A DNA stretch of 64,000 nt from Stenotrophomonas maltophilia (GCF_006974125.1 NZ_CP037858.1:2046001-2110000); one strand, 5' to 3'; counted from the stretch's first letter, positions 19,132 to 28,355 are shown. Made by a program: numbers and translations. Notes: a model not told the origin generated them from the letters alone.

Positions 19132-19235
19132 GGCCGGGCGGGTAGGCTGCGCAGGGGCCGCTGCAAGTACGTCCATGTAAGCTCGGTCGCCGCATCCATG
19201 CGGCTCACGCCCCTGCGCAGCCCACCCACCCGGCC
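19132..19235. repeat. Long inverted repeat, class beta, copy 2
   Basis: A 26-bp arm (19132-19157) pairs with 19210-19235 with two mismatches, one of which can form G-U. The 52-nt loop (19158-19209) is the reverse complement of the 3129-3180 loop with a single difference. Confidence 0.9.
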
Positions 19236-19311
19236 ACGGACAGTTTCCGTGTACGTCCACCACGGAAAAGAAAGAGAAGATCAAAAGCGGAAGCGGATCG
19301 CTTCGCTCTGC

Positions 19312-19355
19312 ATCCACGCATGGCGTGGATCTACCGTGTCGACCAAGGTCGACAC
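19312..19355. repeat. SMAG palindrome followed by a gtgtcgacc palindrome
   Basis: A minus-orientation SMAG copy (19312-19334) abuts a perfect gtgtcgacc-aa-ggtcgacac palindrome (19336-19355). Confidence 0.85.
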
Positions 19356-19382
19356 CTACCAACAGCCGCCGGAATCTGTCGG

Positions 19383-19641
19383 GGGTGGGGCGGTGTGGGG
19401 CTGCAGGACCGTTGGCGCCATGGGCCCGAGGCACGCCTCGGGCGGGTTGGGCAGGACGCCCAACCCCGGCCTTGCCGTGTGCGCAGGACAGCGCACACGA
19501 GCAAGGCGCCATCGAGCCCCCAGGGGTGAGGGCGCTTTGCTTGCGAAGCACTGCTTCGTAAGCGCCCGAACGCCCAGCCGCTAGCGGCTGGGCCGGCCTG
19601 GGGGTTTACGGCGTGTCCTGCAGCCCCACACCGCCCCGCCC
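19383..19641. repeat. Long inverted repeat, class alpha, copy 2, with a multi-hairpin loop
   Basis: A 27-bp arm (19383-19409) pairs with 19615-19641 with one mismatch. The 205-nt loop is itself a string of small hairpins, several with an agga(c)-type loop (gttgggc-agga-cgcccaac; gtgtgcgc-aggaca-gcgcacac) and one perfect cccagccgctagcggctggg palindrome near 19573. The acgccgtaaaccc motif lies on the minus strand next to the right arm. Confidence 0.85.
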
Positions 19642-19662
19642 AACCCTCAGCAACCCAGAGCC

Positions 19663-19686
19663 GCTTTGGCTTTGGCTTTGGCTTTG
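19663..19686. repeat. Tandem hexanucleotide repeat (gctttg)x4
   Basis: Four perfect copies of gctttg, beside the palindrome at 19699-19717. The corresponding place in the first composite element holds gacgtt units. Confidence 0.9.
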
Positions 19687-19698
19687 GCCTCTGCAGGT

Positions 19699-19717
19699 GC
19701 AGGGCTGCAAGCCCTGC
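19699..19717. repeat. Palindrome gcagggct-N-agccctgc at the 3' end of ampE
   Basis: Identical to 3259-3277. It lies 7 bases past the ampE stop codon. Confidence 0.7.
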
Positions 19718-19724
19718 AAAGCAA

Positions 19725-20612
19725 CTACGTCACCCAGCCTGCAATCACCAGCAGGGCGAGGATCGCCAACCACAGCAGCAGCATCCGCCACACCAGGCTC
19801 ATCGCATCCCGCAGGTCCGGCAACCGCTGCCACACCGGCAACAGCCCCGCCTCGGTGTAGTCGTGTGCATCCTCGCGCAGTTCGGCATTGACGCTGGCCC
19901 GCGCCACCGCGCCCAGGAACCCGATGTTGCCTGCCAGGCGCTCACCGTGCGCCTGGCGCCAGGCCTTCCACGCCGTATCGAAATTGCCGACCAGCGCCAT
20001 CGAGAACGCCATCAACTGTGCCACCGGCCACTCGATCCAGCCCAGCAGGCGCTGCGCCAGCGCCAGCGGCTCCACCGGCACGCGTGCGCGCATCGGGCTC
20101 TCCGCCATCAGCGCCAGCAGCCGGTAACCCAGCGCGCCGGCCGGGCCCAGCAACAGGAACCAGAACAACACCGCGAACCAGCGTCGCAGTGCGTTGAGCA
20201 CCGTCGCCTCGACCAGCGACGGGATGTCCTCGCGCAGGCTGCCGCCGGCCGACTGCAGATTGCGCACTGCGGCCTGCCGCGTCGCTGCATCGTCGGCATC
20301 GATGATGGCCTCGATATCGCGGTCCAGGTCTCGCGGGCCCCAACACCAGGCCAGCACCGCGACGCCCAGCAACAACGATGGCAGACCGAACAGTACCCCG
20401 CGCAGCAGCCAGGCCAGAAGGCCCATCAGCAGCAGCGGCGGCAGCAGTGCCAGGGCAACACCCGCCGGCCCCTGCCAGGCCTTTCCACCACGCGCATCCA
20501 GCCAGCCCAACCAGCGCCGGAAGCCGTCGAAACGGCGCAGCGAGGCAGCAGCGGCCGGAGCGACATGGCCCAGGGCCAATGCGACCAGCACGGCGGCCAG
20601 AGTGGTGAACAT
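19725..20612 (-). CDS. ampE: AmpE-like inner-membrane regulatory protein
   Basis: A 295-residue polytopic membrane protein of the AmpE family (related to CobD/CbiB). In enterobacteria AmpE is the membrane partner of the AmpD amidase gene product and has been linked to beta-lactamase induction. Visible: N-terminal helix, central helices near 50-90, conserved NALRRWFAVLFWFLLLGP and GYRLLALMA segments, and the C-terminal hydrophobic helix. No ampD gene is adjacent here. Start ATG at 20612. Length is close to the usual 284. Confidence 0.85.
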   Translation of the reverse strand: MFTTLAAVLVALALGHVAPAAAASLRRFDGFRRWLGWLDARGGKAWQGPAGVALALLPPLLLMGLLAWLLRGVLFGLPSLLLGVAVLAWCWGPRDLDRDIEAIIDADDAATRQAAVRNLQSAGGSLREDIPSLVEATVLNALRRWFAVLFWFLLLGPAGALGYRLLALMAESPMRARVPVEPLALAQRLLGWIEWPVAQLMAFSMALVGNFDTAWKAWRQAHGERLAGNIGFLGAVARASVNAELREDAHDYTEAGLLPVWQRLPDLRDAMSLVWRMLLLWLAILALLVIAGWVT

Positions 20613-20746
20613 GGCGGGTCTCCCTACGAAACAGATCGCTCGGCGTCGCTACCTTACCTGTCGCAGCGGCGCCCTCAGCGGTGAACCGGACTGTAACCCG
20701 TGCCGTGTTCAGGTGGCGGCAATACAGGCGCCCCCGCCGGCCTGGC

Positions 20747-21652
20747 TCAGCCCTTCTGCTGCCGGTACCAGTGCTCGATCAGCCCTCGCGAAATCGAGAT
20801 CGGCGGTGACAGGCGGATACCCTTGCCATCGTCTTCGTCATCACGTGCCAGCGCGGCACCGACCTCCTCGGCACTGAACCAGCGTGCGTCCTCCAGTTCA
20901 CCATCCACGGCCGGCAGATCGGCGTGCGCCTGCGCGCGGAAGCCAACCATCAGCGCACCCGGGAATGGCCAGGGCTGCGAACCGAGGTACTGGCAGGCGG
21001 TCACCCGCACCTTGCTCTCCTCGTGGACTTCCCGCACCACGGTCTGCTCGAAGGTCTCGCCCGGTTCGACAAAGCCGGCCAGCACCGAGTAGCGACGTGG
21101 CGCCCAGTTCGACTGGCGGCCGAGCAACAGGCGGCCCTGGTTTTCAACCGCCACGATCACAGCGGGGTCGACACGCGGGTAGTGCTCGGTGGAACACTGC
21201 GCGCAACGCCCCACGAAGCCGCCGCGGGCGAACGCCACGGCACCACCACATACACCGCAGAAACGGGTACGTGAGTGCCAGTAGGACATGCCACGTGCGT
21301 AGCTGAAAGCGGTCGCATCAGCCACCGACCACAGCAGGGCGGCCTGACGCAGATCGAGGCGACGTGGTGCGGTGACGGTGACGCTGGCGGCTTCAACCGA
21401 GAACCACGCTTGTTCCCCGCGCAGGCCGAGGAAGATCGCGGAGCCGGGCCCGCCGCCGATGTCGGCGCCGGTCAGCGCCAGCGGCTGGTCGTCATCACTG
21501 GTGAAGGCGCTGCCGTCCTTGTCGAGCACCAGAATGCGCGCGCCTGGCCACAGGCGCGCCAGTGCATCGGCATCTTCGCGCAGGGCATCGGCGCGCTCCA
21601 GCGGTTCGCCCACGAAGGCGAAACCGGAAAGCGGCGAAGGAGTATTGGGCAT
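20747..21652 (-). CDS. nudC: NAD+ diphosphatase (NADH pyrophosphatase, deNADding enzyme)
   Basis: Hydrolyses NAD(H) to NMN(H) and AMP and removes NAD caps from RNA. The 301-residue protein has an N-terminal domain, a zinc ribbon (CGVCGG ... CAQC, about residues 133-153), the Nudix box GFVEPGETFEQTVVREVHEE, and the SQPWPFP motif diagnostic of NudC downstream of the box. ATG at 21652 (MPNTPSPLSGF) fits the family; an upstream extension has no support. Monocistronic between ampE and erpA. Confidence 0.94.
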   Translation of the reverse strand: MPNTPSPLSGFAFVGEPLERADALREDADALARLWPGARILVLDKDGSAFTSDDDQPLALTGADIGGGPGSAIFLGLRGEQAWFSVEAASVTVTAPRRLDLRQAALLWSVADATAFSYARGMSYWHSRTRFCGVCGGAVAFARGGFVGRCAQCSTEHYPRVDPAVIVAVENQGRLLLGRQSNWAPRRYSVLAGFVEPGETFEQTVVREVHEESKVRVTACQYLGSQPWPFPGALMVGFRAQAHADLPAVDGELEDARWFSAEEVGAALARDDEDDGKGIRLSPPISISRGLIEHWYRQQKG

Positions 21653-21771
21653 CCGGCAAGCGTGCCGCCAATCGATGCAGGTGGCAAGCCGCGGGCTTTG
21701 CCGAAGCCGTCTGTGGGTGTGGAGCTTGCTCCACACACCTTGTCGCGCGGGACGCAGGCCCCGCGCCCCGC

Positions 21772-22164
21772 CTACATGCTGAAGCTGCTGCCGCAGCCGC
21801 AGGTGGTCTTGGCGTTCGGGTTGCGGATCACGAACTGCGCACCGGTCAGGCTCTCGGTGTAGTCCACCTCGGCGCCCATCAGGTACTGCAGGCTCAGCGG
21901 GTCGACCAGCAGGGTCACCCCGCTGGTCTGTACCGCCAGGTCGTCCTCGGCACGGTTCTCGTCGAACTCGAACCCGTACTGGAAGCCCGAACAGCCACCA
22001 CCTTCGATGTACACACGCAGGGCCAGGTCGGGGTTGCCCTCTTCCTGGATCAGGGATTTGACCTTGGCGGCCGCCGACTCGGTGAAGTTCAGCGGGCGCT
22101 CCAGCGACTGGTAATCGGGCGCGGCGGCCGGGGTGGCGCCGGGCAGGGAGACTAGCGTGCTCAT
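21772..22164 (-). CDS. erpA: Iron-sulfur cluster insertion protein ErpA
   Basis: An A-type carrier delivering [Fe-S] clusters to apoproteins. The 130-residue protein has the three conserved cysteines, one in [13 protein letters not shown] and two in the C-terminal CGCGSSF. ATG at 22164 (MSTLVSL) gives the expected length; longer frames read through the bactofilin gene. It is the last gene of a minus-strand run after a coiled-coil membrane protein and a bactofilin, 31 bases behind the latter. Confidence 0.94.
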   Translation of the reverse strand: MSTLVSLPGATPAAAPDYQSLERPLNFTESAAAKVKSLIQEEGNPDLALRVYIEGGGCSGFQYGFEFDENRAEDDLAVQTSGVTLLVDPLSLQYLMGAEVDYTESLTGAQFVIRNPNAKTTCGCGSSFSM

Positions 22165-22195
22165 GCCGTCAGCATGGGGGCGCCAACGACGGCTT

Positions 22196-22660
22196 TCAAG
22201 CCATCGCCTCGGCCAGCTTGCGGCGTGCAGCAGTATCACCCTTGCCACCATTGGCGTCGTCGCCTTCCGGGGCCGGCAGGGCCGCCATCGGCGCGCTGGC
22301 ATGGATCAGGCGGCCGTTCAGCTGGGCACCCGCATTCATCTCCACCACCTGGTAATGGACGTTACCGTTGACCCGCGCGCTCGGGGTCAGCTCGACCTTT
22401 TCGGTGGCATGCACGTCGCCATCGAGGCGACCGCTGATGACCACCACCTGGGCGCGGATCTCGCCCTCGATCACGCCATGCTCGGCGACCGTCAGGGTCG
22501 CGCCGCTGGCGCCTTCGGCGGCGATCACCTTGCCGTGGATGCGGCCTTCCACATACAGGCCACCACTGAATTCCACATCGCCGCGGATCACCACCTGGTT
22601 GCCGATCAGGGCATCCACCACCAGCTGGCCTTCACGGTTGGATTTGCTGCTTCCGAACAT
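22196..22660 (-). CDS. Bactofilin-type cytoskeletal protein
   Basis: A 154-residue polymer-forming protein. The central right-handed beta-helix (about residues 20-110: [23 protein letters not shown]) shows the regular hydrophobic/Gly spacing of bactofilins (DUF583), flanked by short polar termini. The ATG at 22660 has GGGGAG 7 bases upstream. Only 4 bases separate it from the preceding membrane coiled-coil gene, so the two proteins are likely to work together, for example in cell shape or positioning. Confidence 0.9.
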   Translation of the reverse strand: MFGSSKSNREGQLVVDALIGNQVVIRGDVEFSGGLYVEGRIHGKVIAAEGASGATLTVAEHGVIEGEIRAQVVVISGRLDGDVHATEKVELTPSARVNGNVHYQVVEMNAGAQLNGRLIHASAPMAALPAPEGDDANGGKGDTAARRKLAEAMA

Positions 22661-22664
22661 CTGC

Positions 22665-23408
22665 CTACTCCCCTTTGCTGGCCGGCGCACCGGCCTGTTT
22701 CCAGTCGAATACCTGGGTGGTACCCCCCGTACCACTCCCCAATGTCACCCGCACGCGTTGCGGGGTGAAGTCAGCCGGCAGCATCACGCTGCCGGTGATC
22801 TGCTGGAAGTACCGGAACGAGTAATCCTGTCCCGGTACCTTGCTGCGCTGGTGCAGATCATCCCAGCTGATCGTGGCCAGCTTGCCGTTCTTCACGCCTT
22901 CCACGGTGAAACGCATCTGCCCCTGGCTGATGGCGCCGCGGTTGAGGTTCTGGGTCAGCACGGCGGTGTACTGCCAGGTGCCGGCCGCTTCCGGGCTGAA
23001 CTCGATCGAATGGGTGTTCAGGCCCTTGCGCTGGCTGGTCGAACCCACCAGGCGCTCATAGAAGGCAACGTCGGCACGCAGGCCGGCGATTTCCTCATCG
23101 CGCTCGGCCAGCGAGGACTGCACCTCGGTGTTGGCGGCGCGGCTGATGCGGTCGGAGGCTTCCAGCGTGGCCTGCTTCTGGCGCAGTTCGGTCAGCTGCA
23201 CCTGCAGCGTCTCGGCGCGCTTCTCGGCGGCCTGCAGGCGCTGGCCCTGTGCATCGCGCGGCGTGGCCATCCAGCAGCCACCCAGCACGGCCAGCACCAG
23301 GCTGAGCAGCCAGATGCCGCCGATCACCAGCAGGCGGCGACGGTCGGCCGGCGGTTGCGGCGCACCGGGCAGGCGGACCTGCACACGCATGGGAGGACGG
23401 TTGGTCAT
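22665..23408 (-). CDS. Membrane-anchored coiled-coil protein (DUF6776-like)
   Basis: A 247-residue protein with a short Pro/Arg-rich cytoplasmic N-terminus, one transmembrane helix (about 27-47), a coiled coil (about 52-115, rich in Gln/Glu/Leu heptads) and a beta-rich periplasmic C-terminal domain. The operon position directly before a bactofilin suggests it anchors or positions the filament (inferred). ATG at 23408 is preferred over one six codons upstream. Function not established. Confidence 0.82.
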   Translation of the reverse strand: MTNRPPMRVQVRLPGAPQPPADRRRLLVIGGIWLLSLVLAVLGGCWMATPRDAQGQRLQAAEKRAETLQVQLTELRQKQATLEASDRISRAANTEVQSSLAERDEEIAGLRADVAFYERLVGSTSQRKGLNTHSIEFSPEAAGTWQYTAVLTQNLNRGAISQGQMRFTVEGVKNGKLATISWDDLHQRSKVPGQDYSFRYFQQITGSVMLPADFTPQRVRVTLGSGTGGTTQVFDWKQAGAPASKGE

Positions 23409-23587
23409 GGGTGGTTTCCGGGGCATCGCGAGGGCGACACCGGTACGGCCCCTGTGGCAAACGACGGGCTAGTGTATGACAGGACGGGTGGGTTTCCTGC
23501 GCAGTGACCGACCGCGGTCTGTGGCGTTCAGGCACGCCATCGTCGATAGTGTGGCCCCCTGCACAGTTCCGTCGCCGGAGCATCGCC

Positions 23588-24205
23588 ATGACCGAAGCCC
23601 ACCTGTTCGTGATCGGCATCCTGCTGGCCTGGCTGGCCGGCATCCGCGTCTACCTCACGGTGTTCGGCGTCGGCCTGGCCGGCCTGCTCGGCTGGGTCGA
23701 CCTGCCACCGGCCCTGCAGGCCACTGAGTCGTGGTGGGTGCTGGGCACCTCGGCGGCGCTGGCGGTGACCGAATTCTTCGCCGACAAGATTCCCGGCGTC
23801 GACTCGGCGTGGGATCTGGTGCAGACCCTGGCACGCGTGCCTGCGGGTGCCTTCCTCGCCGCGGCCACACTGTCGCCGGACGGGCAGCTGGGCACCGGAG
23901 CACTCGCTGCCGGTGCAGGTGTTGCGCTGGCCAGCCATGGCTTGAAAGCCGGCACCCGTGCCCTGCTCAACACGTCGCCGGAGCCGGCCAGCAACTGGGT
24001 CGCCTCCGCCGCCGAGGACACCGTGGTGATCGGCGGCCTGGCCCTGGCTCTGGCACACCCGTGGATCGCGCTGATCGTGGTGCTGGCCTGCAGCCTGGCC
24101 GGCGCACTGCTGGTGTGGCTGGTCTGGCGCGCCCTCTGGAAGGGCGTGCGCTGGCTGGCACGCACCGCAGCGCCCGACAGTCCACGCCAGACCGGTACCG
24201 GTTGA
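23588..24205 (+). CDS. DUF4126 membrane protein
   Basis: A 205-residue polytopic protein with the DUF4126 features: an N-terminal helix, GIRVYLTVFGVGLAG, an EFFADKIPGVDSAWD segment, and C-terminal hydrophobic helices around 125-185. ATG at 23588 was chosen because the upstream frame is not conserved-looking. Divergent from the minus-strand coiled-coil/bactofilin genes. Function unknown. Confidence 0.83.
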   Translation: MTEAHLFVIGILLAWLAGIRVYLTVFGVGLAGLLGWVDLPPALQATESWWVLGTSAALAVTEFFADKIPGVDSAWDLVQTLARVPAGAFLAAATLSPDGQLGTGALAAGAGVALASHGLKAGTRALLNTSPEPASNWVASAAEDTVVIGGLALALAHPWIALIVVLACSLAGALLVWLVWRALWKGVRWLARTAAPDSPRQTGTG

Positions 24206-24249
24206 TCGCCGGGCTTGTCGCATAATGGACGCGAACACCAGGAGCACCG

Positions 24250-26136
24250 ATGGCCGCAAACGAATCCCCCGCGGGCGCCCGCCCGGGACGCGCTGAAACC
24301 CCTCCGGCCGATCATTGGCAACGCTGGACCGCTGAACCGGCGGGCGCCGTCGCCGCAGCACCGGCAGCGGTTCCGCCGCTGGCCGCCTCCGATGCGCCCG
24401 CATCGATCGGCAGCGCACCGCCGCCGTTACCGGGCCCGGCCATGCTGGCCGAGGCTGGCAACAACGATCAGGCGCCGCCGCCCTCCGATTCGCCCTACCG
24501 CGTGCTGATCGTCGAGGATGATCGCGCACAGGCGCTGTTCGCACAGAGTGTGCTGCACGGCGCCGGCATGCAGGCGATCGTGCACAGCGATGCCGATGAC
24601 GCACTGCAGGCGATCAAGGAACATCGCCCCGACCTGATCCTGATGGACCTGCACCTGCCCGGCCTGGACGGCATGCGCCTGACCGCGCTGATCCGCCAGC
24701 AGCCCGGCCTGCAGCTGCTGCCCATCGTGTTCCTCAGCGGCGACCCGGACCCGGAACGCCAGTTCGAGGTACTCGACAGTGGCGCCGACGACTACCTGAG
24801 CAAGCCGATCCGCCCGCGCCACCTGATCGCCGCCGTGGCCAACCGCATCCGACGCGCGCGGGCGCAGGCCGCAACCCTCCCCGGCGTATCCGGCACCCCG
24901 GCCACCAGCAATCCGGAAACCGGGCTGCCGACGCGGCATCACGTACTGCAGCAGCTCAACGCCGCGCTTGCCCACCGCGACCAGGGCGGCGTGCTGTTCG
25001 TCGAGATATCCAGTGCACTGGGCCTGCGCGAGCGCTATGGCTATGCCGCCTTCGAGCGCCTGATGGTGCAGGCCGGGCAACGCCTGGCAGAAGCCGGCCA
25101 CCCGCACCTGCTGGCGCGCCTGAACGACAACAGCTTCCTGCTGCTTGCGCGCAATGTCAGCGAGGACAGCCTGGAAGGCATTGCCGCTGCACTGCGCGAG
25201 CAGTTGTCGGCGCGGGCCTTCGTGATCCGCGACGACGAATCCGTGCACCTGCGCGGCGTGGTCGGCTATGCACCGCTGTCGCCGGGCTTCGACGATGCCA
25301 GCAGCGCGCTGGAAGCGGTCGAGCGCACCACCCTGCAGGCACGCCTGCTCAGCGCCGGCGTGGCTGGCCACGTGCACCGCGACGTGATCAGCGAGCAGGA
25401 ACACCTGGCACTGCTGGAAGGCCAGCTTGAACTGGCCTACCAGCCGATCGTCGCCGTCGCCGGCGGCAATACCGCGCAGTACCAGCTGCTGCTGCGCCTT
25501 CGCCAGGCCGACGGTACGCTGCTGGCGGCAGGCCAGGTGATTCCGGCCGCAGAGGCTGCCGGGCGCATCGCCGATCTCGACCAGCAGGTGATGGACCATG
25601 CACTGGGCCTTCTCGACCTGTACCGGCACGCGACGCAGCCGCTGAACCTGTTCGTCTCGCAGTCACTGCGCACGCTGCAGCGCGATGCCTTCGCCGACTG
25701 GCTGCTGGAATCACTGCAGCAACGCGGCCTGCCCGGCAGCGCACTGGTGATCGACGTGCGCCTGCCGGACGCGCTGATCCACGCCGTGCCGCTGCAGCAG
25801 TTCTGCGAACGCATGGCAGGGGCCGGCGTGCGTTTCTGCCTGAGCCAGTTCGAACCCGGTGGCGAAGCCGATGCACTGCTGACCCAGCTGCCGTTGTCGT
25901 TCGTGCGCATGGCCGCGCGCTTCTCCAGCAGCCACGCCAATCCGGCCACGCGCGAAGAGCTGCGCCGGGCAATCGAACGGGCGCACGCCGCCGGGCAGCA
26001 GATCATCGGCCAGCAGATCGAAGATCCGCAGGCCGCCGCCGCGATGTGGGTGGGCGGTGTCGACTACATCCAGGGCAACATGGTGCAGTCTGCCGGCAGC
26101 GATCTGAACTTCGACTTCCACAACGCGGTGCTCTGA
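24250..26136 (+). CDS. Response regulator with degenerate GGDEF and EAL domains
   Basis: A 628-residue cytoplasmic regulator. After an Ala/Pro-rich N-terminus (1-80) comes a receiver domain (about 83-200) with the acidic pair E89/D90/D91, phospho-acceptor Asp133 and Lys185. A GGDEF-like domain (about 215-375) has DNSFLLL where the active site would be GGDEF, and an EAL-like domain (about 390-620) has QYQLLLRLR in place of EALLR. Both output domains therefore look catalytically dead, so it may bind c-di-GMP or a protein partner. The adjoining hybrid kinase gene begins 2 bases after the stop and is its likely partner. A CATAAT -10-like box lies near 24221. Confidence 0.9.
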   Translation: MAANESPAGARPGRAETPPADHWQRWTAEPAGAVAAAPAAVPPLAASDAPASIGSAPPPLPGPAMLAEAGNNDQAPPPSDSPYRVLIVEDDRAQALFAQSVLHGAGMQAIVHSDADDALQAIKEHRPDLILMDLHLPGLDGMRLTALIRQQPGLQLLPIVFLSGDPDPERQFEVLDSGADDYLSKPIRPRHLIAAVANRIRRARAQAATLPGVSGTPATSNPETGLPTRHHVLQQLNAALAHRDQGGVLFVEISSALGLRERYGYAAFERLMVQAGQRLAEAGHPHLLARLNDNSFLLLARNVSEDSLEGIAAALREQLSARAFVIRDDESVHLRGVVGYAPLSPGFDDASSALEAVERTTLQARLLSAGVAGHVHRDVISEQEHLALLEGQLELAYQPIVAVAGGNTAQYQLLLRLRQADGTLLAAGQVIPAAEAAGRIADLDQQVMDHALGLLDLYRHATQPLNLFVSQSLRTLQRDAFADWLLESLQQRGLPGSALVIDVRLPDALIHAVPLQQFCERMAGAGVRFCLSQFEPGGEADALLTQLPLSFVRMAARFSSSHANPATREELRRAIERAHAAGQQIIGQQIEDPQAAAAMWVGGVDYIQGNMVQSAGSDLNFDFHNAVL

Positions 26137-26137
26137 C

Positions 26138-28354
26138 GTGCCGATGTGGGTCGCGCTGCTGGTTGCCCTTGCCGCGGCCTCCATCACGGCGCTGCTGTTG
26201 GGCCTGCGGCTGCGCGCGCGCAGCCATGCACTGGCCCTCCTGCAGCGTGAGCGCAGCGCGTTGGCCAGCGAACGTGACCAGCTGCGCCGCACCACCGAAC
26301 GCCAGGGGCAGCTGGAGCAGCAGCTGCTGCAGGCCAAGCAGGCCGCCGAGGCGGCGGTGCTGGCCAAGGGCGAGTTCCTGGCCACGATGAGCCACGAGAT
26401 CCGTACGCCGCTCAACGGCATCCTGCCGATGCTGGAGCTGATCGCGCGCGGCCCGCTGGGCGAGGACCAGCGGCAGATGCTGGCCACCGCCTCGGCCAGC
26501 TCGCAGCAGCTGCTGCGCATCGTCGATGACATTCTCGACTACTCGCGGCTGGAAGCGCAGGCACTGGAACTGGAGATCACCAGTTTCAACCTGCGCGACC
26601 TGCTTGATGGCGTGGTGCAGCTGATGCAGCGCGCCGCCGACGCCAAGGGCCTGTCGCTGGGGCTGCTGCTGGACCCGTCGGTGCGCCTGCCGGTGCGTGG
26701 CGACCCGGTACGACTGCGCCAGGTGTTGAGCAACCTGCTGGCCAACGCGATCAAGTTCACCGCACGCGGCCAGGTGCAGCTGCGCGTGCAGCGCCTGGGC
26801 GAAGGTGCGGCACAGCACCAGCTGCGCTTTGAGGTCATCGACACCGGCATCGGCATCGACGAGGCGCTGCAGGCGCGCCTGTTCCAGTCCTTCAGCCAGG
26901 CCGATGCCTCAACGACCCGCATCTACGGTGGCACCGGCCTGGGCCTGGCGATCTGCAAGCGCATCATCGACCTGATGCACGGGCGCATCGGCGTGCAGTC
27001 CACGCCCGGCCAGGGCGCCACGTTCTGGTTCGAGATCCCGTTGTTGAAGGTGCCCGGCGACCTGCCTGCCATGGCGCGCACGCCAGACTCGCTGCTGCTG
27101 TTCAGTGGCGATGCCATCCTGCAGGCACGCATCGAGCGCATCGCGGCCCATCATGGGCTGCTGGTGCACGCCATGGCGCAGTTCGATGCCGTGGTCGAGC
27201 GCCTGCGCGCAGTGCCGAGGCCGGGGCAACCGGCACCGGCCTGGCTGCTGGTCGATGCACGTGCGCGCCGCATCGGTGAAGCAACGCTGCAACAGGCGTT
27301 GGCCGAACGTGGCGAGGACGACGCGCTGCAGGTGCTGTGGCTGCAGGACGATGCCCTTCCGGCACGCCCGCGCCAGCGGCAGCTGCCCTCGCATTTCGAC
27401 GACGCGGCGCTGCATGCACTGCTGGCGGCACCGGTCGCGCATGCGCGCCCCGCCGCGCTGCTGGTCAATGCAGGACAGGGGCAGCCCGCGCCCACGCTGC
27501 CGCCGTTGCACCTGCGCGTGCTGCTGGTGGAGGACAACACGGTCAACCGCATGGTGGCCGAGCAGCTGCTGCGCGTGTTCCAGTGCGAGGTGCGCAACGC
27601 TGCCGATGGCGAGCAGGCGTTGCTTGCCCTGCGCGAAGGCGATGTGGATGTGGTGCTGATGGATTGCCAGATGCCGGTGCTGGACGGTTATGCCGCCACC
27701 CACCGCTGGCGCGCCGAGGAAGTGGAGAACGGGCGTCCGCGCCTTCCGATCATCGCAATGACCGCCAATGCCATGGCCGGTGACCGTGAGCGCTGCCTGC
27801 AGGCCGGCATGGACGACTATCTGTCCAAGCCGATTGCACGTACCACCCTGCATGCGCTGCTGCAGCGCTGGGGGCAACGATCACGCGATGTCGGAGCGTC
27901 GAGCTTGCTCGACGGCGAAGCCCTTGCACCCGATCGAGCACCGGCAGCCGAGCATGGCTCGGCTCTACAAGGCACGAAAAGCCAAGCGGTGACGCAACCG
28001 GTGCTGGACCGCGACGTGCTGGACGAGCTGCACGCGGTGATCGGCGACACCGCCCTCCAGATCATCTCGGTGTTCCTGGAGGATGCGCCGGCGATGGTGC
28101 AGCAGCTGCAGCAGGCCGCGCAGGCCGGCGACGAGCCCCGCCTGCAGGCCCTCGCGCACAGCCTCAAGTCATCCAGCGCGAACGTGGGCGCACTGTCGCT
28201 GTCGGCAGTCGCGCAGCGCATCGAGCATGAAGCCCGCAGCGGCAGCCTGCAGCGCCCCGCAGTGGCGGTGGCGCTGCTGGTTGCGGAATTCGCCCGTGCG
28301 CGCGTGGCACTGACGGGCTACCTGGCACAGCATCGCGCCGGCCAGGGCGGCTGA
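26138..28354 (+). CDS. Hybrid histidine kinase (HisKA-HATPase-REC-Hpt)
   Basis: A 738-residue membrane kinase. One N-terminal helix (about 3-23), a coiled coil (35-75), HisKA with His86 in [11 protein letters not shown], HATPase with N-box N203 and GTGLGLAI (265-272), a poorly conserved receiver-like stretch (about 315-440), a true receiver with Asp509 ([13 protein letters not shown]) and Lys at YLSKPIA, and an Hpt domain with His674 ([16 protein letters not shown]). GTG at 26138 lies 1 base after the previous stop; an ATG two codons later is equally possible. The REC-Hpt linker (about 585-612) is encoded by two REP-like palindromes. It probably phosphorylates the adjacent receiver protein. 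Confidence 0.92.
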   Translation: MPMWVALLVALAAASITALLLGLRLRARSHALALLQRERSALASERDQLRRTTERQGQLEQQLLQAKQAAEAAVLAKGEFLATMSHEIRTPLNGILPMLELIARGPLGEDQRQMLATASASSQQLLRIVDDILDYSRLEAQALELEITSFNLRDLLDGVVQLMQRAADAKGLSLGLLLDPSVRLPVRGDPVRLRQVLSNLLANAIKFTARGQVQLRVQRLGEGAAQHQLRFEVIDTGIGIDEALQARLFQSFSQADASTTRIYGGTGLGLAICKRIIDLMHGRIGVQSTPGQGATFWFEIPLLKVPGDLPAMARTPDSLLLFSGDAILQARIERIAAHHGLLVHAMAQFDAVVERLRAVPRPGQPAPAWLLVDARARRIGEATLQQALAERGEDDALQVLWLQDDALPARPRQRQLPSHFDDAALHALLAAPVAHARPAALLVNAGQGQPAPTLPPLHLRVLLVEDNTVNRMVAEQLLRVFQCEVRNAADGEQALLALREGDVDVVLMDCQMPVLDGYAATHRWRAEEVENGRPRLPIIAMTANAMAGDRERCLQAGMDDYLSKPIARTTLHALLQRWGQRSRDVGASSLLDGEALAPDRAPAAEHGSALQGTKSQAVTQPVLDRDVLDELHAVIGDTALQIISVFLEDAPAMVQQLQQAAQAGDEPRLQALAHSLKSSSANVGALSLSAVAQRIEHEARSGSLQRPAVAVALLVAEFARARVALTGYLAQHRAGQGG
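27897..27968. repeat. Two palindromes inside the hybrid kinase coding sequence
   Basis: A cgtcgagc-tt-gctcgacg palindrome (27897-27914) and a SMAG-type copy in minus orientation (27946-27968, ending ctac) lie within the coding region, between receiver and Hpt domains, and are translated in frame. Confidence 0.82.
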
Positions 28355-28355
28355 C

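Larger units (their letters stand above)
19075..19724. other. Long intergenic region occupied by a second composite repeat element
   Basis: No gene is supported. 19083-19717 repeats the architecture seen at 2777-3277: a common left flank (ccaacggcg-agcccct-cgtggtgg), one beta and one alpha long inverted repeat, a gtgtcgacc palindrome between them, hexanucleotide tandem repeats and a terminal gcagggct palindrome beside the 3' end of a minus-strand gene. The order of the beta and alpha units is swapped and both are inverted relative to the first element. Confidence 0.8.
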
